Position numbers and translations under genes: made by a program. A stretch of DNA of 64,000 nucleotides, taken from assembly GCF_022701255.1 (NCBI RefSeq), contig NZ_CP031705.1:4712001-4776000 (forward strand). Reading direction: 5' to 3'. Below are positions 1 through 9,286 of the stretch, piece after piece. The DNA comes from Microcoleus vaginatus HSN003 (GTDB taxonomy: Bacteria > Cyanobacteriota > Cyanobacteriia > Cyanobacteriales > Microcoleaceae). A model generated the notes under the pieces. It had not been told where the DNA came from. It was given only the letters and a program-made list of their open reading frames with translations, and did not search any database. Each line of letters opens with the position of its first letter. Within the stretch, counting starts at the first letter, position 1.

Positions 1-467
1 GGTTTGGTTGGGCGATCGCACTGAGCTAAATTGAAATGACATTTGAGGAAAGTAAGCGACGGTTTTCATGTGCGGTTTCCCGAACTAGAGGTGGTAATTA
101 TATACACGGCGGGACGATCGTACTTTCAGTACAATGTCAGTATCTCAACCTGTACATCTGTTGAGTCTGAGCCTCTGAGAGTGTGAAACTCGCTTTTATC
201 CTTTGGCTGTCTGGATAGAAGGTTTTTCAAGGGTGGGGCGTTGCGAGGGCCAGAAGCAGACAGTTAACTAAACGGCACAAGGAGATAGGGACAGATAGGA
301 TAAGCCCACAAGCGAGAGAGTGAGGGAATTTTCATCATCATACCTTGAGAAAATCACGACAGCAGCAGCAAGATCACCCAAAAGAATGATTGATTCAACA
401 AAAGTTGCGTGTTATATTTCAATATAAATCTATACAAAAATATTTTTACCTAAAAGGAGAACAAAAA
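1..467. other. Upstream region without a convincing gene
   Basis: I see no supportable gene here. A HIP1 octamer lies near position 13. A 42-codon open frame starting at about 38 has no recognisable similarity. The last 100 bases are A/T rich and lead to the ribosome binding site of the DUF4342 gene. Confidence 0.5.
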
Positions 468-866
468 ATGGACACACCTACAGATCGCGCACAAGAACCA
501 GTCGGGACAAGAGAGCTCGAATCAATACCTGTATCTGAAAAAGTTTCGACCCAAAAAGTTGCTGAGGTTAATTTTGAAACGACTCCTTTACAAACCCCTG
601 CTTATACTCAGGAAAAAGTTAGCGTCGAGGAGGTAAAAATTAACGGCGACGATTTGGTTGCTAAAGTTAAAGAACTGATTCACGAAGGAAATATCCGCCG
701 CATCATTATCAAAAATGAAGAGGGACGGATTTTGGTAGAAGTTCCTCTGACGGTGGGAGTAGTCGGTGGAGTCATCGGTGCGGCCTTGTTTCCCGTCATT
801 GCAGCAGTAGGAGCGATAGGTGCATTAGTCGCTCACATGACCATCATCATTGAAAGAACAGAATAA
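468..866 (+). CDS. DUF4342 domain-containing protein
   Basis: A 132-residue protein of unknown function. The ATG at 468 is chosen over the upstream in-frame ATG at 390 because AAAAGGAGA lies about 7 bases before it. Residues 1-50 are polar and Thr/Glu rich. The C-terminal 80 residues match the DUF4342 pattern seen in many bacteria: a short alpha/beta stretch (VKINGDDLVAKVKELIHEGN, then a strand RRIIIKNEEGR) followed by a hydrophobic Gly/Ala/Val segment (GVVGGVIGAALFPVIAAVG) that probably associates with the membrane. The role of the family is not established. No operon partner is visible; the next complete gene begins 1 kb downstream. Confidence 0.8.
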   Translation: MDTPTDRAQEPVGTRELESIPVSEKVSTQKVAEVNFETTPLQTPAYTQEKVSVEEVKINGDDLVAKVKELIHEGNIRRIIIKNEEGRILVEVPLTVGVVGGVIGAALFPVIAAVGAIGALVAHMTIIIERTE

Positions 867-1029
867 AAAAAATTCAGTTGTTAGCAAGGCTCCTGTCCGG
901 TTAATTTCCCGTAATAAAGCTTGTTGGTCGTGAGTTACGATCGTCATCTCTTTATGGATGAGAAAAAACTTGCCTTTATTACTAAAAAGTTAAGTGTGGT
1001 TATCTAACCGGGCTTAAACAAATTTCAAG

Positions 1030-1469
1030 CATAAACTCGCTTCATCAAGAGAGGGGTAGTAAGTGTTACTACTCCGTTCTCTTTTTTCCCGATTTCTCTG
1101 ATGAATTGTCTTCCCACTCCGGCCGTAAAGCTGCCACTTTTAAGGATGTAATGAATCATCTATGATGACGCTAAATCCTCGACTAATCTTGCTTGGGTGA
1201 CAATGATTCATTACCTCTAGCCGCCGTTGATTCATTTCACTGAATGATCAAGGCACTGTCCTTAAAAAATGGGGTAATAATTTATGGTAAGTTACTCGGA
1301 CAGCGTGTGCCACCATCGGCGAGAGGTGGTTTGGCTCACTTTCTCCCAATAATTCGCCTAAATAGTTCCTAAACTCCCGTTTTTGGGCTTGATGACGAAA
1401 GATATCGTCAAATCTTTGACACCATTTATAAAAGCAGGGGGGCATTGCGGCGGAGGTTGTCTCTTTCAT
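1030..1469 (-). pseudogene. Decayed IS4/IS701-type transposase remnant
   Basis: The 73-codon frame 1469-1248 (FYKWCQRFDDIFRHQAQKRE, GELLGESE, VAHAVRVTYHKL) resembles the N-terminus of IS701-like transposases. After frameshifts the similarity continues on the same strand: LEVMNHCH and SKISRGFSVIIDDS at about 1210-1140, where IDDS carries the first catalytic Asp of the DDE triad, then GSFTAGVGRQFIREIGKKEN in another frame down to about 1080. The remaining catalytic domain is absent. I read this as an old, inactive insertion that lost most of its length. The family call rests on remembered motif similarity; the frameshifts are seen directly. Confidence 0.65.
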
Positions 1470-1728
1470 TGCTCATCTTTTAAGTTTATATGCTTGCAGA
1501 GCAAGTATATAAACTCATTTAGCCCGTATTTGTTGTTTAAGTCCGGCTAATCCTATTCCCTTGGAGGACTCAGACAATCAGTCGGAGGGTAGAGCCTGGT
1601 TAATGCCTTTGCTAGTTAGATTCGATACAGATGAAGGAAAAACCAAAAGTTCTCTAAACTTCCTAAGCATTAAGCTGTTAAGCATTTAAACTGGGTATGA
1701 CCAAAACGCGCAAGGTTTACACAGGAAT
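1470..1728. other. Intergenic region, nothing identified
   Basis: Sequence between the transposase remnant and the 11-bp repeat array. It contains a short inverted repeat around 1485-1515 (TATATGCTTGC and GCAAGTATAT) that may be a relic of the insertion sequence end. No gene is seen. Confidence 0.4.
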
Positions 1729-1790
1729 CTTGACTAAACCTTGACTAAATCTTGACTAAACCTTGACTGAATCTTGACTAAATCTTGACA
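1729..1790 (+). repeat. Six direct repeats of CTTGACTAAAY at 11-bp pitch
   Basis: Five full 11-bp units (CTTGACTAAAC/T) start at 1729, 1740, 1751, 1762 and 1773, and a partial sixth (CTTGACA) starts at 1784. The fourth unit has one change (CTTGACTGAAT). Read as 8-bp boxes with 3-bp spacers, the array has the layout of cyanobacterial Pho boxes bound by PhoB/SphR-type response regulators, although CTTGACTA departs from the usual CTTAACCT core. It ends about 105 bases before the next gene's ATG, so it may be an operator. Function is inferred from spacing only. Confidence 0.6.
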
Positions 1791-1897
1791 GTGAATCGAA
1801 GTAAGTGATTTAAATGCTGAACAGCTTAGTTCAAGTTTTCAAACCAGAGCATCTCCTACAGACCAATATTTTTTGAATAGTTGTGGCTAAGATAATT

Positions 1898-2740
1898 ATG
1901 AAACCTAACGAAGAAAATAGCTCTAGCCGTGAAATTCATCAAGAAGTTCACACCGATGCAACTAACGGTCACGTCAGTACAACGCGAACTACTACAAGTG
2001 TTCCGAGTACAACGGGGAAAGCTTCTAAAGAAGCAGCTCATCACCAAGGTTATGTACAGGGTGAAATGGCCGAAAACCACCGCCAACTTGGAGTCCAAGA
2101 AGTCCGCGATAATGAGAATGCGGGCCGCGGGTTACTGTTAGGAATTCTTCTTGCTTCTTTGGCAGGCTTAGTTCTGGGCAGTGTATATTACTTCAATCGG
2201 GGTGAGGAGGCTCCTACTCCTACTGCTGCTCCTGTGATTGTTGTACCGAAAGCGAATCAGCCTTCAGCAACACCTGCTCCGACTCGGACTATAGAGAGAG
2301 AAAAAACGATCATTCAAAAGATTGTTCCGGTTCCGGTTCAACCAAGTCCAGCTCAAAAGGCTACGCCGGCTCCTCAACCAAGTCCAGCTCAAAACGCTAC
2401 GCCGGCTCCTCAAGCAAATCCGGCTCCCAATATCAATATTACGGTTCCAAATTCACAGCAGCAAGATGCACCCGCTCAGCAAGCAGCGCCGACTCCATCT
2501 TCGCCGTCAAATAATACCAATACTACGGTTCCGACTCCGCAGGATGAGCCAGCTTCTCCTCCGGCAACTCCAGCACCTGAGAGTTCAGCTACTTCATCTC
2601 CAACTCAAGATGATGGTGCTTCTGGAGCAGGTACGAGCGACCCAACTAATACGGAAAGCCAGAGCGATTCTAATCCTACGGATACGGGTGTACCTGATAG
2701 CAACTCCGGCGCAGAGGGTACGACTGGTTCACCGCAATAG
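1898..2740 (+). CDS. Single-pass membrane protein with Pro/Ala-rich tail
   Basis: About 280 residues, function unknown. The N-terminal 75 residues are polar (Ser/Thr/His rich, with REIHQEVH and a Thr-rich TTRTTTS stretch). One transmembrane segment (GLLLGILLASLAGLVLGSVY) follows at about residues 77-96. The rest is low-complexity Pro/Ala/Thr/Gln sequence with near repeats of PSPAQNATPAPQ, ending in Ser/Thr/Asp-rich sequence. It looks like a membrane-anchored surface or periplasmic stalk. An ATG at 1898 is used; an in-frame GTG at 1883 is possible and neither has a strong ribosome binding site. An array of 11-bp direct repeats lies upstream. Confidence 0.65.
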   Translation: MKPNEENSSSREIHQEVHTDATNGHVSTTRTTTSVPSTTGKASKEAAHHQGYVQGEMAENHRQLGVQEVRDNENAGRGLLLGILLASLAGLVLGSVYYFNRGEEAPTPTAAPVIVVPKANQPSATPAPTRTIEREKTIIQKIVPVPVQPSPAQKATPAPQPSPAQNATPAPQANPAPNINITVPNSQQQDAPAQQAAPTPSSPSNNTNTTVPTPQDEPASPPATPAPESSATSSPTQDDGASGAGTSDPTNTESQSDSNPTDTGVPDSNSGAEGTTGSPQ

Positions 2741-2808
2741 AAGTTGGATGTTTAATTAGTCCGCCTGGGGTTCAAACCCCAGACTCATCGCTAAAGTCCT
2801 TTAAAGCT

Positions 2809-3091
2809 GATATCTTGCACCATTGTCAGCAACAGGCTTTCCGGCCTGTTCCACAAAATATAAATTTTATTGTGGAACAGGCATCTTGCCTGTTCATAAA
2901 AGGCTAATTGAGAATGCTGCAACATATGAGTTAAAGAGGACTTTTTTTTATGGTTTAAACTGAGATATTGCACCATTCTCAATAATCTTTTTTGGGCGGG
3001 ATCTCCTGCCCAACCCCTACTCCCCACAAGAAAACTCATTCTTTGCCGAACAGGCGCGAAAGCCTGTTAAGCGAGAATGGTGCAACATCTC
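2809..3091. repeat. Two adjacent composite palindromic repeat units
   Basis: Unit A (about 2809-2930) and unit B (about 2962-3091) are each bounded by inverted copies of a motif close to TGAGATATTGCACCATTCTCA. Unit A contains two hairpins: one of the form CAACAGGCTTTCCGGCCTGTT and one GGAACAGGCATCTTGCCTGTT, separated by an AT palindrome. Unit B contains GGGCGGGATCTCCTGCCCAA and GAACAGGCGCGAAAGCCTGTT. Pieces of both units recur near 28790-28862, 9722-9832, 15858 and 30508. The layout is MITE-like and non-coding. Confidence 0.65.
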
Positions 3092-3171
3092 AGACTAACC
3101 GGACATTGTGGCTGAACTCAAGAAACCTGGTTTCTGCAATGGAAAACGTTTTAAGATTGTGCCAACCTATC

Positions 3172-4557
3172 CTAAGAAACGGTTTGGTGAACTAATTTAA
3201 CTTTCCCTAAAGCCGTCTTCCGGCTGTCAAAGAGTTTCATCACGCCGGAGGAGATGGTCTCGATGACATTGGGAGCGCAGTAAGAGAGAAACTCTTCGGA
3301 GGAAGTAGGATCTGCAAAAAACTCTTGAGCTTTCTTCAACAAGTTTTCAGTTTCAGCAAAGCCGATAGATTTGATAATAAACGTACCTACGGGAGAGTTT
3401 TTAATATCATAGCGAGATTCTTGATTTCGTCCTACTGCTAACAAATTTAAAACCTCTCTTTCTAACTGACTTTCTAATGGGTAGGCGCTCTGTTTTTTGG
3501 GCAAGTAATCCTCCAAAACCGCTGTTTTAGATCCGGGTGCGCGCAATTCTCCCATCATAGTTGAAAGCGGAATCTCGCGGCCCAAACGGTAGGAAAGAGC
3601 TTCTAAAATGGCGATAGTAATTAGCTTGATACCCAGATAAACTTTAGCAACGGCGATATTTTTCCGAGTTCTGGCAATCAGGTTAGCGTAGGTTTCATCG
3701 TCCGGCTCTTGCCTAAACTGCTGGAAAACCAGTTCGGGTGTGAGGAACTTCAAAAATCCTTCCATTTTTTGCAGAGACTTGCGATATTCGGCAACAGTAT
3801 ACAAATTGGCATTGCCCAATTCGTGGTTGGTTTCTGGCATCAAGTTCCAGGTATTGTCTAAGAAATTAGAGGAATTGGGAGAGGCAAAATTCTCTACATC
3901 CCGATTTGCTAACCTGACCGCTCGCTTGACAATTTCTACGGTTTGGGCATCGCTCCATGCCAAGTTAAAATCGCGATTCGCACTTACCAAACGCTGGTGC
4001 AACAGTTCGATCGCGCTCAAACCACTGGGCGAAACCGGGCGAAAAGGAATAGTAGCCTCAATGCAAGCTGTTATCTCAGCGATCGTACTAGCTGGCAAAA
4101 AAGGCTCCAAACATTTGGCAGCAATAACAGCACTCAAAAATTCGTTTTGACCGGCAAACGGAGAGAGAGTCTTGCCGGGAATAAACCCAAAGACTGAGGC
4201 CACTAGGTGATACATGGCATCGTCGGGCAGTTCGCTTTCATCTCTAATAACTAACTGCGATCGCACCTCTTTGACAAAAGGACAAAGGGCGCTGCTAATA
4301 TTGAAACTAACGCCCTGATCGACTTGCACGTACACGAGGTCGTGAAACAGCGCAGCCAGCACCTCGATCGGATCGACTGACCCCCCGACCTCAAAAATGT
4401 GTTCCGACGTGTGAAAGTAGCGCCAAGGCCCTCTCATCGTTTGAATGATTAGCTCAGCTATCTGCTCCAGCTTTGGAATGTCTACTCGACCTTCCAATTG
4501 CTCGATCGAGCTTACCAAGCAATCCAAGCACCGTTTTTGTTCTGCCAAAAGCTCCAT
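3172..4557 (-). CDS. HD-like metal-binding hypothetical protein
   Basis: A 461-residue cytoplasmic protein. Near the N-terminus are His49 and His53 in YFHTSEHIFEV and His72-Asp73 in LFHDLVYVQVD, a spacing like that of HD-superfamily phosphohydrolases. The remaining 380 residues are helical and unrecognised, with a polar middle segment. HD proteins hydrolyse phosphate esters of nucleotides or second messengers, but no partner domain here indicates the substrate. It stands alone, with repeats on one side and a long intergenic stretch on the other. The ATG at 4557 has a possible weak GGAGGTG ribosome binding site immediately upstream. Confidence 0.6.
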   Translation of the reverse strand: MELLAEQKRCLDCLVSSIEQLEGRVDIPKLEQIAELIIQTMRGPWRYFHTSEHIFEVGGSVDPIEVLAALFHDLVYVQVDQGVSFNISSALCPFVKEVRSQLVIRDESELPDDAMYHLVASVFGFIPGKTLSPFAGQNEFLSAVIAAKCLEPFLPASTIAEITACIEATIPFRPVSPSGLSAIELLHQRLVSANRDFNLAWSDAQTVEIVKRAVRLANRDVENFASPNSSNFLDNTWNLMPETNHELGNANLYTVAEYRKSLQKMEGFLKFLTPELVFQQFRQEPDDETYANLIARTRKNIAVAKVYLGIKLITIAILEALSYRLGREIPLSTMMGELRAPGSKTAVLEDYLPKKQSAYPLESQLEREVLNLLAVGRNQESRYDIKNSPVGTFIIKSIGFAETENLLKKAQEFFADPTSSEEFLSYCAPNVIETISSGVMKLFDSRKTALGKVKLVHQTVS

Positions 4558-5364
4558 TTACACACCTCCAGTGCATTCCCTGATTGTCTTGCGCTTGATT
4601 GCATGGTATCAAAACGCGCTGCGATCGTGCCATGATTCGTAACTCAAAAATTGCAAATTTTAGGGTGAAACAGGGAGAGGGGGCGAGGAATAGAGGAAGA
4701 ACGAGGAAGAGAGAGGCAGAGCGAGGGAGAGCGAGAGCGAGAAATTAAATATTAAAAATTCGGGCGTTGTGGAGATTAGGGCAACTTCGGCTATCGGTAT
4801 CATAAATTACAGTAAATATGATAAAAAGTGGGTAAAAAATTGATGAATTTTTGATGAAATTATGATGAATTTTTGACAAAAGCTGTGCCTGGGTAGCATT
4901 TACACCAGCTTCAAACTGCGGTGGTATAAATCCTGCATCCGACCTCAGAATAAGATTCGTAGACGTGCTGATAAACCTATTGACATTTGGGCTGATACAC
5001 TTCAGTTGAGTATCTTTCGGGAAATCGAGCTAAAGCTTCCTCGATCGCCACTTTAACTGCTGCCTTGGTTTGCTGTCGCCTCCCCCAATCTCATACTAAC
5101 AGAACTTCCACAACTGTGACCAGTGATCCTGGCATCATGCAGCACAAAATCCGACAATAAACATAGGAACATCGGGGCGTTTCACTGGCTTCATTAAATA
5201 ATTGGACAACATCAATCGAGCTTAAATACCCCCTTAATCCCTTAGTCCCTCTCTGCTGGGACTTCGTATGTTTAGAAGCGATTTCAATCGCCTAATCCAT
5301 TGTTAGATTCCCACCTTCTTTCAGAAGTCGGGGTTCGGGGGGATTGTGTCTTTGGAGCCGCTGT
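4558..5364. other. Long intergenic region with purine-rich tract
   Basis: An 800-base stretch with no credible gene. It holds a purine-rich tract at about 4671-4745 (GGGAGAGGGGGCGAGG and many GAGA/GAGC repeats), near-tandem TTGATGAATTT repeats at 4837-4876, and an open minus-strand stretch at about 5096-4984 (AAVKVAIEEALARFPERYS) that could be a gene remnant but is too short to name. Confidence 0.4.
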
Positions 5365-6894
5365 TTACTGCATCCGATCGATCGTCCGATACTGCACCGC
5401 CTCCCCGACATGATTCGTTTTCAAGCTTTCATCCCCCGACAAATCAGCAATAGTTCTAGCAACCTTCAAAATGCGATCGCTCGCCCTCGCCGAAAGCCCC
5501 AATTTCCGAATCGCCATCTCCAATAAATTCCGAGAAGCATCATCCAACTGACACCATCTGTTAATGTGGCTGCTTTGCATCTCCGCATTACAGCGCAAAC
5601 TAGATTCCGACTGAAAACGGCGAGTTGCGAGTTCTCGCGCCCGCTGCACCCTCACCCGCACCGGTTCCGACTCTTCCCCCGTCGGTTGTCGCGTAATTTC
5701 CTCGGGTTTCAAACGATTAACCGCCACTTGCAAATCAATCCGATCCATCAAAGGCCCCGAAAGTTTTGCCCAATATTGCTCCCTCTTTTGTGGTGAACAA
5801 GTACACTGTTGAATCGAATCGCCGTAATAACCGCAAGCGCAAGGATTCGTACTCGCAACTAATGTAAATTGAGCCGGAAACATCACCGATTGTCTAGTTC
5901 GAGAAATCGTCACATAGCCATCTTCCAGCGGTTGTCGCAAAAACTCCAAAACATCTCTTTTAAACTCAGTTAATTCATCCAAAAAAAGAATGCCGCGATG
6001 TGCTAAAGAAATTTCACCCGGACGCGGAAAACTGCCGCCACCAACCAAAGAAGGGCCTGATGCCGAATGGTGAGGACTGCGAAAAGGTCGATCGCCCACC
6101 AAGCTTCCCTTATCCTTCAACAACCCCGCCACCGAATGAATTTGAGTTACATCCAAAGCTTCATCAAAAGTCAGCGGCGGCAAAATACCCGGCAAACGCC
6201 TCGCCAACATCGTCTTACCGCTCCCTGGCGGCCCCACAAAAATTAAATTGTGTCCCCCCGCCGCCGCAATTTCCAAAGCCCGCCGCGCGTGAATTTGCCC
6301 CTTTACATCCTTTAAATCTAGACCCAAAAACCGGGTTTTTGCTAACTCTTCTCGACCGTTTACTTCTACAGGCGAATAAACTTCAGGATTGTTCAAAAAA
6401 TCAGTAACTGCAAAAATATTCTCAAAACCATAAACAGATATTCCGTGCACCAAAGCCGCTTCCTGCGCGTTACCAGCCGGTACCACCAACCCGGAAATAC
6501 CCATTTTTTGAGCAGCAGCGGCGATCGGCAAAACTCCAGCCACAGGCCGCAAACTCCCATCTAAAGAAAGTTCCCCTAAAAACAAATAATCTCCCAAAAG
6601 TTGACCGCTGACTTGTTCCGATGCTGCTAAAATGCCAATGGCGATCGGCAAATCAAAACTCGGCCCTTCCTTCCGCAAATCCGCCGGAGTCAAATTAATC
6701 ACAATACTCCGCATCGGAAAAGCATATCCCGAATTTTTGAGCGTAGCCTTAACCCTTTCTTTAGCTTCTTGCACCGCAGAATCTGGCAATCCCACAACCA
6801 CAATTTTCGGTAGCCCGCCTGACACATCAGCCTCAACACCAACCTTTACCGCGTCAATTCCAACGATCGATGCACTCCAAACCCTAGCAAGCAT
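5365..6894 (-). CDS. comM: YifB/ComM family Mg-chelatase-like AAA ATPase
   Basis: A 509-residue ATPase of full family length. The N-terminal ~180 residues form the Lon-like/ChlI fold typical of YifB. The central Mg-chelatase domain has Walker A GPPGSGKT and Walker B ILFLDEL, followed by RSPHHSASGPSLVGGG and the Cys cluster STNPCACGYYGD with CTCSPQK, all characteristic. In Haemophilus and Vibrio, ComM is a hexameric helicase that promotes branch migration when donor DNA is integrated during natural transformation; the same role in this organism is inferred. The gene is monocistronic on the minus strand; a purine/pyrimidine tract separates it from the divergent HIT gene. Confidence 0.92.
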   Translation of the reverse strand: MLARVWSASIVGIDAVKVGVEADVSGGLPKIVVVGLPDSAVQEAKERVKATLKNSGYAFPMRSIVINLTPADLRKEGPSFDLPIAIGILAASEQVSGQLLGDYLFLGELSLDGSLRPVAGVLPIAAAAQKMGISGLVVPAGNAQEAALVHGISVYGFENIFAVTDFLNNPEVYSPVEVNGREELAKTRFLGLDLKDVKGQIHARRALEIAAAGGHNLIFVGPPGSGKTMLARRLPGILPPLTFDEALDVTQIHSVAGLLKDKGSLVGDRPFRSPHHSASGPSLVGGGSFPRPGEISLAHRGILFLDELTEFKRDVLEFLRQPLEDGYVTISRTRQSVMFPAQFTLVASTNPCACGYYGDSIQQCTCSPQKREQYWAKLSGPLMDRIDLQVAVNRLKPEEITRQPTGEESEPVRVRVQRARELATRRFQSESSLRCNAEMQSSHINRWCQLDDASRNLLEMAIRKLGLSARASDRILKVARTIADLSGDESLKTNHVGEAVQYRTIDRMQ

Positions 6895-6999
6895 TTTTCT
6901 TTATCCTTAATTTGCCTGTCCTTGATTCATCATCTATTATGATTAACAATGACTAATGAATATCGGAAGAGGCAAGAAAAACTTTTCCTTGCCTCTTCT

Positions 7000-7105
7000 T
7001 TTTCTCCTCTTCCTTCTCTCCTGCTGGGTCTTCCCTCGAACCTCTTCCCCTTCCCCCTTCCCACTTCCGCCCTCTTCCTTCTTCCTTCTTCCCTCTTCCC
7101 TCTTC
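7000..7105 (+). repeat. Pyrimidine-rich low-complexity tract
   Basis: About 100 bases of CTTCC/CTCTTCCTT repeats (for example CCCTCTTCCCTCTTCCTTC) just before the HIT gene. Its complement is a GAAGGAAGAGG tract like the one inside lnt at 10025-10065 and the one at 4671-4745. Overlapping open frames here are only products of the low complexity. Confidence 0.6.
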
Positions 7106-7120
7106 CTTCGTTAACCACCC

Positions 7121-7468
7121 ATGACAACTCAAGAAACGCTTTTCAGCAAAATCATCCGCAAAGAGATTCCGGCAGACATCGTTTATGAAGACGACTTGGC
7201 CCTCGCGTTCAGAGATATCCATCCGCAAGCGCCCGTCCATATCCTCGTCATTCCCAAACAGCCTATTGCCAAATTAGCCGATGCCGAGTCTGGAGATCAT
7301 GATCTCATGGGACACTTGCTGCTGACTGTCAAGCGGGTAGCAGAACAACTCGGACTTAGCAACGGCTATCGCGTCGTCATTAATAGCGGCAGCGACGGCG
7401 GCCAAACTGTAGACCACCTGCACCTTCACATTCTCGGCGGTCGGCAGATGAAGTGGCCCCCAGGCTAA
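7121..7468 (+). CDS. HIT family nucleotide-binding hydrolase
   Basis: A 115-residue histidine-triad protein. The signature [10 protein letters not shown] near the C-terminus contains the His-x-His-x-His-x-x active site; the central His is the nucleophile that attacks the alpha-phosphate of nucleotide phosphoramidates and related conjugates. The N-terminal motif [20 protein letters not shown] is typical of the HINT/PKCI-like branch. Length is normal for the branch. It is probably transcribed alone, since the next gene on this strand is psbA more than 500 bases away behind its own promoter region. Confidence 0.93.
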   Translation: MTTQETLFSKIIRKEIPADIVYEDDLALAFRDIHPQAPVHILVIPKQPIAKLADAESGDHDLMGHLLLTVKRVAEQLGLSNGYRVVINSGSDGGQTVDHLHLHILGGRQMKWPPG

Positions 7469-7879
7469 AGCCTAATTTTTACGCAGAACTTGCGGACTCA
7501 TCCTCAGAAACCCGGTTGATTTCTATTGCCCAGCGCCTCAGAAACCGGGTTTCTTTTTTCGTCAAACCCGCTTGATTCGAGATTATTGAGAATGCAGCCC
7601 GATCGCACTAAAAACCAGCTTTTCAGTATTCTCCCGATAAAAATTTCCCCTCGCAGAAGCCACCAGTTAGATGTTAATAAATATTAAAAATTATCTCTTC
7701 AAGACCTAATTAACAGATATTTAGATAGAAAGAGAATTGACCTGAACAAAAATAATTGGCTCGAACTGTTGAACCAAGCTACAGACAATAGATTCAGTTC
7801 TTCAGATCGCTATATTTAAACCGTGTGGTGTGTAATTTTACTTTGTAAAAGACTACAAAAATTTACCAAGAATCCAGTT
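7469..7879. other. Intergenic region upstream of psbA
   Basis: Contains two palindromic AGAAACC(C/G)GGTTTCT-type repeats near 7507 and 7537, a family scattered through this window, then about 300 A/T-rich bases. No gene is seen. Regulatory sequence for psbA begins near 7880. Confidence 0.5.
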
Positions 7880-7897
7880 TTTGTAAATGTTTGTAAA
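7880..7897 (-). promoter_or_regulatory. HLR1 motif (RpaB binding site) upstream of psbA
   Basis: On the minus strand the sequence reads TTTACAAA, two bases, TTTACAAA. This fits the published HLR1 consensus (G/T)TTACA(T/A)(T/A)NN(G/T)TTACA(T/A)(T/A), bound by RpaB to regulate high-light genes including psbA. It ends 118 bases before the psbA start codon. The motif match is seen; binding is inferred. A rpaB gene lies in the same window at 57708. Confidence 0.7.
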
Positions 7898-7950
7898 ATC
7901 TTTAAATTGTCACCAGTAATTCCTTGGCAAACTTTAGTGAATGGTGTTAC

Positions 7951-7975
7951 TAATATAAACGTGGGGCATTCCCAC
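7951..7975 (+). promoter_or_regulatory. Putative psbA -10 element and leader hairpin
   Basis: TAATAT at 7951 is a plausible -10 element; no well-spaced -35 is obvious (TTGGCA at 7924 is too far). Just downstream, GTGGG-GCATT-CCCAC (7961-7975) is a perfect inverted repeat that would form a small hairpin at the start of the 5' untranslated leader. Confidence 0.4.
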
Positions 7976-8014
7976 AATGAACATTGAAAATTCAATTAAG
8001 CCATCATAAACCAA

Positions 8015-9097
8015 ATGACAACAACCGTACAGCGTCGCGAAAGCGGCAACGTTTGGGAACGGTTCTGCGAGTGGGTAACTAGCACTGACAACCGGATTTA
8101 CATCGGTTGGTTCGGCGTCTTGATGATTCCCACCTTGCTGAGTGCCACCATCTGCTACATCATCGCCTTCATCGCTGCTCCTCCTGTGGACATCGACGGC
8201 ATCCGCGAACCAGTTGCTGGTTCCTTGATGTACGGCAACAACATCATTAGTGGTGCTGTTGTGCCTTCATCGAATGCGATCGGGCTTCACTTCTATCCCA
8301 TCTGGGAAGCAGCTTCCCTCGATGAATGGTTGTACAACGGCGGCCCCTACCAATTGGTAGTATTTCACTTCCTCATTGGCGTTTTCTGCTACATGGGTCG
8401 TGAATGGGAATTGTCCTACCGTTTAGGTATGCGTCCTTGGATCTGCGTCGCTTACTCTGCACCAGTTGCAGCCGCAACCGCAGTATTCTTGATTTACCCG
8501 ATCGGACAAGGCAGCTTTTCTGACGGTATGCCCTTGGGTATCTCCGGTACATTCAACTTCATGATCGTGTTCCAAGCCGAGCACAACATCCTGATGCACC
8601 CCTTCCATATGTTGGGAGTTGCTGGTGTCTTCGGCGGTGCTCTGTTCTCCGCTATGCACGGTTCCTTGGTAACATCTTCTTTGGTTCGCGAAACAACCGA
8701 AACTGAATCTTTGAACTACGGTTACAAATTCGGTCAAGAAGAAGAAACCTACAACATCGTTGCAGCCCACGGCTACTTCGGTCGGTTAATCTTCCAATAC
8801 GCGAGCTTTAACAACAGCCGTTCTTTGCACTTCTTGTTAGGTGCATGGCCAGTTGTCGGTATCTGGTTTACCTCTTTGGGTATATCGACAATGGCTTTCA
8901 ACCTGAACGGTTTCAACTTCAACCAATCGATTATCGACTCTCAAGGTCGCGTCATCAACACTTGGGCTGATGTCATCAACCGCGCTAACCTGGGTATGGA
9001 AGTAATGCACGAGCGCAACGCTCACAACTTCCCCCTCGACTTGGCCGCCGGTGAAGTCACCCCAGTAGCAATGGTTGCTCCTTCCATCAACGGCTAA
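8015..9097 (+). CDS. psbA: Photosystem II D1 protein (D1:2-type, Glu130)
   Basis: A 360-residue D1 reaction-centre protein of the thylakoid membrane. It binds P680, pheophytin, plastoquinone QB and the Mn4CaO5 cluster. All five transmembrane helices are present, with [11 protein letters not shown] (the His198 region) and the C-terminal NFPLDLA, after which CtpA cleaves at Ala344 to expose the Mn ligand. Residue 130 is Glu ([11 protein letters not shown]), the state of high-light D1 forms in cyanobacteria that carry several psbA copies; Gln130 marks the low-light form. It is monocistronic, with a strong terminator and an HLR1 site upstream. The ribosome binding site is weak, as is common for psbA. 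Confidence 0.98.
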   Translation: MTTTVQRRESGNVWERFCEWVTSTDNRIYIGWFGVLMIPTLLSATICYIIAFIAAPPVDIDGIREPVAGSLMYGNNIISGAVVPSSNAIGLHFYPIWEAASLDEWLYNGGPYQLVVFHFLIGVFCYMGREWELSYRLGMRPWICVAYSAPVAAATAVFLIYPIGQGSFSDGMPLGISGTFNFMIVFQAEHNILMHPFHMLGVAGVFGGALFSAMHGSLVTSSLVRETTETESLNYGYKFGQEEETYNIVAAHGYFGRLIFQYASFNNSRSLHFLLGAWPVVGIWFTSLGISTMAFNLNGFNFNQSIIDSQGRVINTWADVINRANLGMEVMHERNAHNFPLDLAAGEVTPVAMVAPSING

Positions 9098-9116
9098 ATT
9101 TAGCTTTTGATTTAAC

Positions 9117-9150
9117 AAAAAGCGCTCCTAGAAATAGGGGCGCTTTTTGT
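9117..9150 (+). terminator. Rho-independent terminator of psbA
   Basis: AAAAAGCGCTCCTA, loop GAAA, TAGGGGCGCTTTTT: a 14-bp stem with one G-U pair ending in a T run, 19 bases after the psbA stop codon. The T-flanked symmetry could also end transcripts on the other strand. Confidence 0.9.
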
Positions 9151-9286
9151 TTTGGCAAGTAGAATTTGAGAGATTTTTTTCTGTTAAATCCGTTAAATCC
9201 GTTAAATCCTATATACTGCGCCTTGCCGAACTTCCCGATCGATCTGATATATTGATTAAGAATTATGATTTTTAGCAATCATCAAA

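Noticed and set aside
1..390. Possible group II intron or reverse transcriptase end at the window start
   Set aside because: A few bases resemble intron-like sequence, but no domain V or protein motif can be shown.
2322..2759. 145-codon frame inside the Pro-rich membrane protein gene
   Set aside because: Shadow frame of the low-complexity repeat region; Arg/Leu-rich composition is an artefact.
4984..5112. Minus-strand open stretch (AAVKVAIEEALARFPERYS) that recalls the C-terminus of type I restriction R subunits
   Set aside because: Only about 35 codons, no start and no neighbouring restriction genes; similarity is too weak to annotate.
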